Assembly: GCA_903813345.2 (NCBI GenBank)
Contig: CAIIXF020000004.1
Span: forward strand, 11,554,196-11,618,195
Source: Owenia fusiformis
Taxonomy: Eukaryota > Annelida > Polychaeta > Sabellida > Oweniidae
DNA length: 64,000 bases
Reading direction: 5' to 3'
Shown here piece after piece: positions 1 through 10,828 of the stretch (positions are counted from its first letter, which is position 1; the number at the start of each line of letters is the position of its first letter). The position numbers and the translations under genes are program-made. Below the pieces are notes generated by a model. That model did not search any database and was not told where the DNA came from. It saw only the letters and a list, made by a program, of their open reading frames with translations.

Positions 1-921
1 AGAGTGACAACTACCTTAATCCATGAAAGTGTAGAACTACCTTAATTCATAAAATGTAAAACATTACAAAAGAGTGACCAGTCTGCCAGTGCAGTACTGT
101 TGGTGGAATGCCTAAAAATATAAAATTCACACCATAAATTGATATGTAGCAATAAAGTAAAATGTCATTAAAATGCAGATTAATGTTTAATTGATAAAAC
201 CATATTTGTGATGGGGATTAAGTAATATATGAATGAATCTTTATTTCCCCACACAATGCCTGAAGCATTATATAAACATCAAAACACATGAAGCATTACT
301 TGTTCAATATGGTCAATAGGGTCAAGTTGACCTTACAAAATGTCGTATTGACCTTCCACATACTACAAATATAAATCAAATAACAAGAGTGGAATTTTAC
401 CTGACAATAAAGCTACTTGGACTGTGAGTGTGGGCATATGGTAAAGTAAGTCAGCTAGGAACTAACCTAAAAATGTACATTTGAACCTAAGTGAAAATGT
501 AAACAAAGGAATGAAATCCAATATGGCTGATGTTGAAATTTGCAAAATATCTTGAGTCTTTCCTTAAACTTCTAATAACTTCAAAATTACAAACGGTATA
601 TAAAAAATACCTATTTCAACATAGAGATTATATATTAATCTTTAAAACTAACTATATGAATAATATACTGAGACAATATAACTTGTTTAGAAATTGGACA
701 AAGTATGGAAAAATATTTACCACATCCAGAAGATTCAAAAGCAGGCCCAACACTAAAGTACATGATCATGTGACCTAGATCATGTGATACAATAGTTACT
801 AAACCTTTTTAAAGGTGGCATATCAGTACAGTCTCAGTATGTGCTGTGTTGAGAAGTAGTATACATTGGATAGGAATAATCAGTTGTACCAACAATATTT
901 AATATTTGAAAGTATGTCACA
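1..921 (-). repeat. 3' LTR of the gypsy fossil (outer end off-window)
   Basis: Colinear with 5582-6524 with only scattered differences. Its inner edge is placed at 921, where the minus strand starts TGTGACAT and similarity to the other LTR stops. The outer end is not in the window. An 82-codon plus-strand open frame here recurs in the other LTR and is not regarded as a gene. Confidence 0.85.
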
Positions 922-1264
922 TCCACGCGGACTCGTCTTCATTTCAATAAAATGAACCTTAAACCCGGCCACAGTAAACTGATATAATAAATGTACAATA
1001 TCTTAAATGAATAAGAAAATTTAATACAAACATCAAAAACATAAGTTAAAATAATCAAATGATTCAAAATATCTTTCTATAAGATGAATAATTCTCTAAA
1101 CGCTATTAGATTGGTATTTCCTCCCATAATTAACAACCACGACCAAAAAATAGATAGTTTATAAAATTATAGATCCCACTACAGTCATGATTTTGAAAAA
1201 TGTTTTAAATTGTAGCTACTATCTTAACTACAGTAACGCGCAGAAATCAGAGTGAAATCTCAAT

Positions 1265-4200
1265 CTACTTCTGTTGATCTAAAAGTCTCCTAGACCTTCT
1301 CAGTTGAGGCACTTCTGCAGCTGTATCCTCATTAAGGAGCTTTTTGTTTCTGATCCCTTCTGGCAATTCTTTCAAATCTTCTCTATTTACAGTTTTCCTC
1401 AGTGAGTCTTCATTCTCAATTGTATATGTGTCTCCTTTCCTTTCAATCACTTTGTATACAGAATCTTCATAATAGTCTTGTATCTTGTTTCTTCCAAGTG
1501 TTCTCCTTCTTGTTAAGACTTTTCTTCCAACATCTATTTTATCTTCAATGATTGTTGGTTTCTTGTCATGTCTTTCTTTCCTTCGATCAGCATTTTGATT
1601 CATATTTTCTTCTGCATGAGCATAAGCTTCTTTGAACGTCTGCTTTTGTTTGGTTACCCAGTTATCTGCTTTATTTCCTTCAGACGACTCTTCTTCATTC
1701 TCCGAATCAAGTACTAGAGATAGTGGTAGTAATGCTTCTCGGCCAAACATCATGTAAAACGGTGAATAACCCGTGGAGCTATATGGGGTTATGTTGTAAG
1801 AATACACCAACTCCTTCAGGTATTCTGGCCATTTGTTCTTCTTCTTTGCTTCTAGTGACAACAGTAGATTGTGGAGGGTTCTGTTGAACCGTTCGCACTG
1901 ACCATTTCCTTGGGGATGGTACGGTGTGGTTCGTGACTTCTGAACATTGTATGTTTTACACAGACAGGCTACTATCTTGCTTTCAAATTTCCTTCCCTGG
2001 TCGCTGTGTAGTCGTTTGGGAATACCATAAACTAAAAACAGATCTTTGACAAGAACTTTTGACACTGTTTCAGCTGTTTGGTCCTTAGTTTCTTTGGCAA
2101 TTGTAAACTTTGTAAAGACATCAGTTATGATCAAAACGTTTTCCATTCCGTTGGTAGCTTTTCCAAAAGTGTAAAATCAATACAGACTAGGTCTAGTGGT
2201 GATTTTGCGGTTAATCGTCCCGTGGGAGTAATGATTTTGTGAAAGGGCATCTTGCCAAATACACATCGATTACATGTCTTGATATATTCACATATGTCTT
2301 GTTTCATTCCTGGCCAAAAGTAGCTATCACTAATCAGTTTATCAGTTCTTTCAACACCTTGGTGTCCTGCAAAGTCATGTCCCACTTTTAGAACAGTTGG
2401 AATAGCAACTTGATTGACATCTTTATCATTTGACTTCACCTTCCTATACAATATGTTATCAACTAGTCGGAGTTTATGTCTTTGTTTCTCCCATTTTCTT
2501 TGATGTTTTGTCATCTTTTTCAGTATCTTAGGTGTTGGAATAATGTTATGTTTTATGATTTCTTTGATGAGACTGATATCTTGATCATTGTCTTGTAATG
2601 TGGCTAGACCTTCCTTCGTAATAGTTGGGAAGACAGTTGTTTCTGTTGGAGTTATATCACTTTCTACTGTCAGAACATTTACTTCCTTCTGGTTAATTTC
2701 TGTAGACAGATCTGGAAGGTGTGTAGTGTTTGTGATCTCTGCGATAACACTCATAGCACTGACTTCGAAGTCATCATCCTCATCTTCATCTTCTGAACTG
2801 TGTTCTAGTCTGGAGAGTGCATCTGCTGCAGTGTTCTTTATTACTGGCTTGTACTTTATCTCAAAGTTGAAGCATGCTAAGTCAGACACCCAACGTTGCT
2901 CTAATGCTGGTAGTTTCTTCTTTCGCATGATATACATCAATGGGTTATTGTCTGTGAAAATCGTGAATTTTGATCCAAGTAGAAAATCTCTGAACTTTTC
3001 TGTAACAGACAATTTAAGTGCTAACAGCTCCAATTTTTTGGAAGAGTAGTTGTTCATATTTTTCTCGCCTCCTCTCAGTGATCAGCTGCCATATCCAATG
3101 ACTCTCATTTTTCCTTCTTGTTCTTGGAAAGTTCACATCCGAGTCCTGATGATGACGCATCTATCTCTAATACAAAAGGCTTGTTGTAGTCTGCGAAAGC
3201 AAGGACTGGTGTTGTAGACAGTTTTTCTTTAAGTGTAGCTTGTGCTTTTGTACAATCTTCTGTCCATAGCTTTTCAATATTCTCAGTCTTCTTTTTTGTT
3301 CTTTTCGTGACTTTTGTAACAAGGTTATGTAATGGTTGGGCAGTAGCTGCATAGTTCTTCACAAAACGTCTGTGGTATCCTGCCATTCCAAGAAATCTTC
3401 TGAGATCCTTCAGGGTCTTCGGCTGTTTCCAGTTCACTATCACCTTAATCTTTTCAGGATCAGACAGCTTCGAGGACACTTCGAAGTCATCATCCTCATC
3501 TTCATCTTCTGAACTGTGTTCTAGTCTGGAGAGTGCATCTGCTGCAGTGTTCTTTATTCCTGGCTTGTACTTTATCTCAAAGTTGAAGCATGCTAAGTCA
3601 GACACCCAACGTTGCTCTAATGCTGGTAGTTTCTTCTTTCGCATGATATACGTCAATGGGTTATTGTCTGTGAAAATCGTGAATTTTGATCCAAGTAGAA
3701 AATCTCTGAACTTTTCTGTAACAGACAATTTAAGTGCTAACAGCTCCAATTTTTTGGAAGAGTAGTTGTTCATATTTTTCTCGCCTCCTCTCAGTGATCA
3801 GCTGCCATATCCAATGACTCTCATTTTCCTTCTTGTTCTTGGAGAAGTTCACATCCGAGTCCTGATGATGACGCATCTATCTCTAATACAAAAGGCTTGT
3901 TGTAGTCTGCGAAAGCGAGGACTGGTGTTGTAGACAGTTTTTCTTTAAGTGTAGCTTGTGCTTGTGTACAATCTTCTGTCCATAGCTTTTCAATATTCTC
4001 AGTCTTCTTTTTTGTTCTTTTCGTGACTTTTGTAACAAGGTTATGTAATGGTTGGGCAGTAGCTGCATAGTTCTTCACAAAACGTCTGTGGTATCCTGCC
4101 ATTCCAAGAAATCTTCTGAGATCCTTCAGGGTCTTCGGCTGTTTCCAGTTCACTATCACCTTAATCTTTTCAGGATCAGGCTTTATTCCTTCTTTCGATA

Positions 4201-4861
4201 TCTGGTGACCAAGGTATGTTACAGTCTCTTTAAAGAAGTAACACTTTTTCAATTCAAGCTTCAAGTTGTAGCTGTGTAAAATTGAAAAGACATTCTCTAG
4301 CCTATGAATCATTTCTTCGATGGTAGAAGAGTATACTAATAAATCATCGAGATAGATGAGTAAGGTTTTGAAAATCTCATCTTTAAATGCCATGGTCATT
4401 AATCTTTGGTAAGTTGCAGGTGTGTTGCAGAGGCTGAATGGCATGCGTAAGTACTCAAAAGTGCCAAAAGGTGTGGTAAAAGATTTTTTGTGAATATCCT
4501 CCTGAGCTACCTTAACCTGGTGATAAGCGCTTTGAAGGTTCAATGAGCAGAACCACTTTGCATTCAGCAGTGCATCCATACTTTCCTGTATACGAGGGAG
4601 TGGGAAGACATCCTTCTTTGTGTTGTGATTCAGCTGTCTGTAATCAACGCATAGTCTAAGTGATTTATTTTTCTTTCTGACGAGAACAATAGGGCTAGCG
4701 AAGTTACTACTACTTGGGCGAATGATCTTTTTCTGTATAAGTGTGTCAATATGTTCTCGAAGTTCTTGAAAAACTGCAGGAGGCACTCTACGGAAAGGTT
4801 CATTCACAGCAAAATCATCTGGTGTAGGTATTTTGTGTTCAATCGCATCAGTATACCCCAA
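1265..4861 (-). pseudogene. pol remnants (RT, RNase H, integrase) of the gypsy fossil
   Basis: From high to low coordinate the minus strand encodes an RT palm with YLDDLLVYSS, the RT connection (FLGMAGYHRRF), RNase H (IFTDNNPL, ending DALSRL), the HHCC zinc-binding region of integrase (CNRCVFGK), and the integrase core (SDQGRKFE, TPYHPQGNGQCERFNR). These are standard Ty3/gypsy pol parts. Part of the RT/RNase H stretch is present twice in tandem. The region is treated as a fossil and is not expected to be expressed as a working protein. Confidence 0.9.
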
Positions 4862-5225
4862 ATCATTTTCGTCTGTTCCAAAGATTTTGTGGTATTTGTA
4901 AAATAACTTTGCCGTCTTCTTGCGTTCATCTGCTGTTCCAGGGAAATCTTCTAACAGTCTGTTTACTTCTTGGATAACATGCTGTGGGACTGTTGGCTCT
5001 TCTTCATCATTCTAAATTGGCTTTGATTTCAAATTCTCGTTTGTAACTATTTCTACTGTATTGTCCTGTATGCTGTACGAAACTTTACAACAGTTTACTT
5101 ACTAGTGGAGTAAGTCATGAGATAAAATTCATGGATTCCTTAAATTTATTTCCAATGGACATCCATGGTAAAATTTACAAAGGGAAATAATTGTAAAGAA
5201 CACCAGTTGTAAAATTTGCAAAGGG

Positions 5226-5350
5226 AAGTACCCGCAGTACCATTTGTGAGGAATACCTGCAGTACCATTTGTGAGGAATACCCGCAGTACCATTTGTGAG
5301 GAATACCCGCAGTACCATTTGTGAGGAATACCCGCAGTAACATTTGTGAG
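5226..5350. repeat. 25-bp tandem repeat in the leader of the gypsy fossil
   Basis: About five head-to-tail copies of a 25-bp unit containing GTACCATTTGTGAGGAATAC. The first and last copies are slightly different. It lies between the start of pol and the 5' LTR, in non-coding leader; overlapping short open frames in all three minus frames come from the repeat. Confidence 0.9.
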
Positions 5351-5581
5351 GGACGTTTTGTCCAAAATAAATAAACAAGAGAAATTTATAAAATATTTTA
5401 TATTATATCATGTATTATATCAGTCAACTTCCTTATTGATCATGTATTGATCATGTATAATTTGTACAACTACCTTAACTGCTATGTTGCACAACTACCT
5501 TAATCTTCAACTGCTCTATTGCACAACTACCTTTACACAACTGCTGTTGTTGTACAACTACCTTAAAAGATAAATTACAAA

Positions 5582-6524
5582 AGAGTGACAACTACCTTAA
5601 TCCATGAAAGTGTAGAACTACCTTAATTCATAAAATGTAAAACATTACAAAAGAGTGACCAGTCTGCCAGTGCAGTACCGTTGGTGGAATGCCTAAAAAT
5701 ATAAAATTCACACCATAAGTTGATATGTAGCAATAAAGTAAAATGTCATTAAAATGCAGATAAATGTTTAATGTTTTAATTGATAAAACCATATTTGTGA
5801 TGGGGATTAAGTAATATATGAATGAATCTTTATTTCCCCACACAATGCCTGAAGCATTATATAAACATCAACACACATGAAGCATGACTTGTTCAATATG
5901 GTCAATAGGGTCAAGTTGACCTTACAAAATGTAGTATTGACCTTACACAAACTACAAATATAAATCAAATAACAAGAGTGGAATTTTACCTGACAATAAA
6001 GCTACTTGGACTATGAGTGTGGGCATATGGTAAAGTAAGTCAGCTAGGAACTAACCTAAAAATGTACATTTGAACCTAAGTGAAAATGTAAACAAAGGAA
6101 TGAAATCCAATATGGCTGATGTTGAAATTTGCAAAATATCTTGAGTCTTTCCTTAAACTCCTAATAACTTCAAAATTACAAACGGTATATAAAAAATACC
6201 TATTTCAACATAGAGATTATATATTAATCTTTAAAACTAACTATATGAATAATATACTGAGACAATATAACTTGTTTAGAAATTGGACAAAGTATGGACA
6301 AATATTTACCACATCCAGAAGATTCAAAAGCAGGCCCAACACTAAAGTACATGATCATGTGACCTAGATCATGTGATACAGTAGTTACTAAACCTTTTTA
6401 AAGGTGGCATATCAGTACAGTCTCAGTATGTGCTGTGTTGAGAAGTAGTATACATTGGGTAGGAATAATCAGTTGTACCAACAATATTTAATATTTGAAA
6501 GTATTTATAAAAGTGCATGTCACA
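5582..6524 (-). repeat. 5' LTR of the gypsy fossil
   Basis: Matches 1-921 base for base apart from scattered differences. The outer edge is at 6524, where the minus strand reads TGTGACAT. The inner edge lies left of 5582 (probably between 5.35 and 5.58 kb) but cannot be fixed, because the matching part of the other LTR is outside the window. The inner side carries several ACAACTACCTTAA words. Confidence 0.85.
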
Positions 6525-6692
6525 CTAGCATGGTCTCCAAAATTCTACCTCCATACCGCAATTTAAGAGCTAGCCCATCACCTATATCTTGAAAAAAGAA
6601 ATCTTCCAAATTTGCTGAGTTTTCTTGCAGAAATCGTCTACTCGATTCCCCCACTCCATCCATTTTGTATGATCACCGGGCGTGGTTTAAGC
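6525..6692 (+). repeat. Arm of the GATCACCGGG foldback family
   Basis: Resembles the right arm of the long inverted repeat at 35403-36440 (compare about 36325-36440): both hold AAATCTTCCA, a TTTGTTGA/TTTGCTGA-type stretch and CAGAAAT, and end in GATCACCGGGYGTG. Only one arm is visible, directly abutting the LTR at 6524, so the LTR element probably landed in or beside a copy of this repeat. Confidence 0.6.
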
Positions 6693-7495
6693 TGCCGATA
6701 TTCTTCTTGAAACGAGTCGGATCTTCAAAATATATAAGTTGGACTCCCATTATAGAAGCTTTGAACTAAATTTGCATTGCTTAATGCTGAAATTTTATTG
6801 TTTATCCATACATTTTAAGAAAAAATGTATAAAAGAAGATGTTAAGCCAAATGTTGCCCTTAAAATTCAGAAAAAGTAATAAATTTCGAATTTTCTATGT
6901 GTACAGGCCTGGTTGCCCCTTTAAGAACCTCAATATGTTAATTATCTAATCAAACACTTCGTCCACCATTTTGAAACACTAATCAATTCAATCTGTGATA
7001 GCGATTCATAGGGCGAGCCATTGGGATATTTCCAGGGTTCGTACACACCTGCAAATGTCAGGTAAATTGATTTATTTTTGTGCTGGAAATGTCAGGGAAT
7101 TTTAAAATTAGGTCAAAAGGGCCAAAGATGTCCGGGAATTTTGAAACGGTAGACATGTCAGGGAAATTTGTATCAGTGTTGAAAAAATAATGTTCCAGAA
7201 AAAAACATGTTAGGACTATGACAGGATATCAATGAAATCCAAAATGTAATATTTAGTTGATTCCACAGGCTAAAGTATGAAAACGTATCACATATGAAAA
7301 CGTATCACATATATCTAAAAAGTTTACACTGTCTTGATTAATAAATTTCATAGATCTAGAGGCCCTCAGGAGTGGAAAACCTTTAATAATCAAAGGTTAA
7401 TGTTTCCAAACTGTTTTGAAACAAACTAGCGTCTTGTTTTCAACCTACACCTTGCTCCTTTCTGTCGTACTTAATAAAACAAAAATAGTATATCA
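6693..7495. other. Non-coding stretch with short GTCAGGGAATTT repeats
   Basis: No exon recognised. At about 7030-7170 a few irregular copies of a word like ATGTCAGGGAATTTT follow CCAGGGTTCGTACACACCTG, a repeat-like pattern. The remainder is AT-rich and featureless by eye. Confidence 0.4.
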
Positions 7496-7566
7496 CGGAG
7501 GGATACGAACCACTCACCTGGGGCTTGGTTATTCACTAGCGCCAATAGGCGTTCACCTATTCTGTA
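7496..7566 (-). repeat. tRNA-like SINE head, minus strand
   Basis: On the minus strand a box-A-like TTGGCGCTAGTGAA (7545-7532) is followed at tRNA spacing by a canonical box B, TGGTTCGTATCC (7512-7501). This is the internal RNA polymerase III promoter layout of tRNAs and tRNA-derived SINEs. The arms do not close into an obvious full cloverleaf, so a SINE head is preferred to a working tRNA. Confidence 0.5.
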
Positions 7567-7654
7567 TTCAAATGACGAGTTGTATTTAAGTGGGAGTCAA
7601 AAGTGAAGATCATTTTGAATTGACGCTCGGTATAAATATATAATACGTTTGTTC

Positions 7655-7738
7655 TTTCATATCGGTAGCACGTTGGCCTCATGGGTTACGTGCCTAGCTT
7701 CCACACGCTCCAGGTTAGTCGATCGAGACCCGTTCATG
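7655..7738 (+). repeat. tRNA-like SINE head, plus strand
   Basis: The plus strand reads GGTAGCACGTTGGCCTCATG, resembling the D-arm to anticodon region of elongator tRNA-Met. About 45 bases on comes GATCGAGACCCG, a degenerate box B. It is not a clean cloverleaf. A tRNA-derived repeat is the most economical reading. Confidence 0.4.
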
Positions 7739-7796
7739 TCGAATTTTTTGATTTGCCTGTTGTCAAGATATAATAAGTAGAGCAAAATCCAGAAAA

Positions 7797-8093
7797 AGTA
7801 GATCAAAAATACTCCAATGGAGTATAAAATTGTCACCAGGATCACGAAATGAGACGAATGTTAACTCATTAAATTTTGGTAGATAAAGTAGGTCAGAAAA
7901 TCCGGATCAATCCGAACAAGGTTCGGGAATTTTCGTCATAAGAAGTAAATCAAAAATACTCCAATCGGAGTATAAAATTGTCACCAGGATTCCGAAATAC
8001 GACGAATCTAATCGGCAAACTTCGGTACAATAATGAAGTGCATAAAAACCGAAATGATCCGAGCAACGTTCGGATAAAATCGTGAAACAGGTG
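7797..8093. repeat. Two-copy tandem repeat, unit about 148 bp
   Basis: A block with CAAAAATACTCCAAT, then GGAGTATAAAATTGTCACCA and a CCGAA-rich tail, occurs at about 7797 and again at 7945. The copies are diverged. The motif ACTCCAAT..GGAGT is itself palindromic. It may be the tail of the preceding SINE-like unit. Confidence 0.7.
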
Positions 8094-8729
8094 TCAGGGG
8101 CTTCCCCTCATCTTTCCCGACATGGTTCTAAAACCCATATATGGATCTATCACGTGACATTCAAAATGACGTTCCTATATGGTTCTATGGGCCTTATAAG
8201 GATCTTTCGAACACGTGACCAAAAATACCAAATCAAAATTTTACCTTGACCATTGGATAGGATTTCAGAGAAAATATCCAAGAAAACATATTCTCGTGAT
8301 CCATAAATCACTTAAATTCGATCTTTTTATCTTCACCTCTTGATGGAATTTTATGAAAGAAGTTATGAAAACACATCATCATGTAAGGGTTTTCACCTTA
8401 ATTACCTCGTTTTATCTTGACCCTTCAATTGAATTTCATTAAAAATTGTTTCATGAAAAATATCATTATGTTATGATTTGTATTTAAATAAGACCGTTTC
8501 ATCTAAATACTTGGATAATATTTCATAAAAAATGCACTTAAAAAATATTTCAGGATTTGCCTTAATTTATCAATGTAATGTAAGTATTAGATTGCCTCTC
8601 AAATAGGGTTCTATTTTAACTTTTTTATTGAATTTAATACTAGGCAGGACTCACTCTCTAAATAGCTAATAAAAATTCAACCCTTGGATGTGATTTCGTT
8701 GGAAAAAAATATGACAAGTCCAGAATCAA
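8094..8729. other. No gene recognised; A/T-rich
   Basis: AT-rich sequence leading into the Cys-tailed reading frame. ATATGGATCT- and ATATGGTTCT-like words around 8140-8210 recur but form no clear element. Possible splice-acceptor AGs occur just before 8730, so it may be the end of an intron. Confidence 0.3.
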
Positions 8730-9275
8730 ATGATTTGTCCAGAACCTCTTAAGATTCTGTTATTTGAAGACCAAATTAAATTCCAAAGTTTCGCTTGGCA
8801 GTTCATTCTGTCAATGTATTGTGTGACAGGAAAGAAAATGAATGCAGCTATGACATTAGACGACCTCCGTTTTGTGTTGGCTTCTACAACAGATAAACCG
8901 GCATCAAGTCTTCCACCAACAGAAGATGCATTCAAGCAACATGTACAAAGTTGTCGGATTCAACTTCAGATTTGGCTTTCCAGTCATATTGCCAAACCAG
9001 ATTTGTGGGACCCAGTTGGAAATGGATGGAAAATAGTCGATGGGAAAATGATGACTGTAATGATCACCAAAGACCCCGCTCCAATTGAATTGAGGGATGT
9101 TACACATCTTTATTGCAAGGACGCAAACTGTAATGTTGCACGAAAGTGCCCCTTTCTGGCTGCAGGACTTACTTGCATTCCAATATGTGCCTGTCATGAT
9201 CAGGGCGATTGTTCCAACATCAAGGCAATTGTGAATGATCCTGATGAAGATGATTCAAGTGTTGATGTTTTGTGA
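8730..9275 (+). CDS. C-terminal fragment of a Cys-tailed (CXC-like) repetitive protein
   Basis: A 181-residue open frame. The body (DDLRFVLASTTDKPASSL, then LPPTEDAFKQHV) resembles a family I recall as multi-copy in invertebrate genomes, whose members end in a short Cys-rich tail. Here the tail is CKDANCNVARKCP followed by AGLTCIPICACH, similar to part of a Tesmin/TSO1-like CXC metal-binding region. The usual long N-terminal part is absent, so this is a 3' exon or a truncated copy. The Met at 8730 may not be the true start; acceptor-like AGs lie a few bases upstream. It has no related neighbour. The recurrent nature of the family suggests mobile-element ancestry, but I cannot name the element. 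Function unknown. Confidence 0.5.
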   Translation: MICPEPLKILLFEDQIKFQSFAWQFILSMYCVTGKKMNAAMTLDDLRFVLASTTDKPASSLPPTEDAFKQHVQSCRIQLQIWLSSHIAKPDLWDPVGNGWKIVDGKMMTVMITKDPAPIELRDVTHLYCKDANCNVARKCPFLAAGLTCIPICACHDQGDCSNIKAIVNDPDEDDSSVDVL

Positions 9276-9519
9276 ACCTTTACATGAGTTACAGTGGTGT
9301 ATACAACAAATTTGTATGATAAATTTTGTAAGGGCTGTACTTATTATGTTTCCTTCGCATAGGGTTTGATAATAAGGGTTTTGTATCCACCTATGTTTGT
9401 TACCTGGAGTTACCCCTAGAAACTCCTGATTGACTACTGACCAGTAAAATAGAGGTAACAAATTATGATGGCTACTTCAACGGATACTGAAGCAAATCCA
9501 TAAAGATGTTATTAAGTTC

Positions 9520-10020
9520 ATTTGTGTGGGTTACACTAATTAGTTCATATTATTTGTGTCAAAATTTTATAAAAATTACTTTGTGAGTGCTTTTATACTT
9601 TTATTTGAATGTTAAATTAATATTTCAAAAAAGCTTGTTCTGTTTATAAAAATAAATTAACAGAGTTAAAAATAAGTTGTTTAGTATATTTGTAAGGGTT
9701 ACACCAATTAATTAATTTCCTTTATCTATTTCAAACTTTGAAAAAAGGGCTCTGAGAGCACTTCTTTCATTTGAATGCTAATTGAGAATCTCCAACGGTC
9801 TTGTTCATTTTGTATAAAAACAGTTTACGAAATCAAATAAAATATCTAGTTAATTAGTATATTTGTAAGGGTTCAAACAATTAATTAGTAGCCTTTAATC
9901 AATTTAAACTTTCATAAAAAGGTCTTGTGAGCACTTCTCTTTTATTTGAATGCTAAATGAGAATTTTTGTCTGTTTGTTCATTTTGTATAAACTAGTTTT
10001 AGTATCAAATAAAATAATAC
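9520..10020. repeat. Three diverged tandem repeats, unit about 170 bp
   Basis: Three copies starting near 9521, 9689 and 9863. Each has a TTTGTaaGGGTT word, an AATTAATTA tract, a GAGCACTTCT-like word, TTTGAATGCTAA and CATTTTGTATAAA. They lie directly 3' of the Cys-tailed reading frame and could be its 3' UTR or element tail. Non-coding. Confidence 0.75.
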
Positions 10021-10828
10021 AAAAAGTGCATTTTTCAACTTGTATTACATAACCTGCATGTGTATCTAATTTACATATTATTGATCATAATAAGCACTTT
10101 TTAACCACACTATAGTATTATCATCATAATTTATAAAGTAGTTGTTTTTATGTTAAAATAACAAATTGATTTTGTTTTGCAATCAAATCAAATCAATTTG
10201 TAATAATTTATAAACATGAAGCACTTAAAAATGTTATTCAAAGTACTTTACCATTAACAATGAAAATCGAAATTATTTTTCAATATTATTGTTCACTAAT
10301 TAATTAGTGAAAATAATCACCTCCGGTCGCAGAACCAAATTTCACAACATACATTTCTGTATTGCCCATATTCTTAGCTTCAATATGATACCACACACGA
10401 CTTGTTATACCAGGTGGGTAGCATTATGGAAAAAAACTCAATTTGTCATCCGGCTATAAAGGATGCCACGGAAATTTGGTCTGTATTAAAGACTTTTGAG
10501 TGTGAATAATTTTAGAAGTGGAAATATCGAATGTAAAAGAACGGCTCGTTTTCATGTCCATCGGTGAATAACAAAAGGCAATATTTCTAAACCTCATTTA
10601 AAACCCCCTAAAAAGCTTGAACAGCTTGTGAGCTAATCATTCCACCTTGAAAGCAATAATAGCTGGTCAAATTGGGTCAAAATTACTTTTTATATGAATT
10701 TCAAAAGTCCCTCCTCTCGGGAGGACGCACAGTGTCAAAATACCATCCCCCAAGACAATTCTGCATGTACAAAGTTTAAATTTATGTAGGGTTTAAAATT
10801 TAGTATCTAGTGTAATTATGGCATTGTT
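10021..10828. other. 3' flank shared with the second nucleotidyltransferase copy
   Basis: From about 10560 to 10828 the sequence is colinear with 60249-60517 plus the bases after 61155, so the duplication carrying the gene includes at least 270 bp of 3' flank or intron. Before that, 10480-10545 resembles one arm of the hairpin at 58424-58554 (GTATTAA, GGACTTTTGA-like, then ATTTTAGAAG). No exon recognised. Confidence 0.6.

Larger units (their letters stand above)
1..6524 (-). mobile_element. Ty3/gypsy LTR retrotransposon, broken, minus strand
   Basis: A direct repeat of at least 0.92 kb (1-921 and 5582-6524) brackets minus-strand reverse transcriptase, RNase H and integrase remnants in the order RT, RNase H, INT, which is the ordinary Ty3/gypsy order. 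On the minus strand both LTRs begin TGTGACAT, a usual gypsy-type LTR start. No gag or protease homology is seen between the 5' LTR and RT. The element is a fossil with several breaks; the two LTRs are still very similar by eye, so it is not ancient. The outer end of the 3' LTR lies left of the window, so no target duplication can be checked. Confidence 0.9.

Noticed and set aside
530-778. 82-codon plus-strand frame, repeated at 6119-6367
   Set aside because: Both lie at the same place in the two LTRs; no known domain, and duplication is explained by the LTRs.
5226-5350. CRISPR-like array
   Set aside because: Contiguous 25-bp repeats with no spacers, in a eukaryotic retroelement leader.
5129-5378. 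Overlapping minus frames with GIPHKWYCGYSSQMV-type repeats
   Set aside because: Three-frame readings of the 25-bp tandem repeat.
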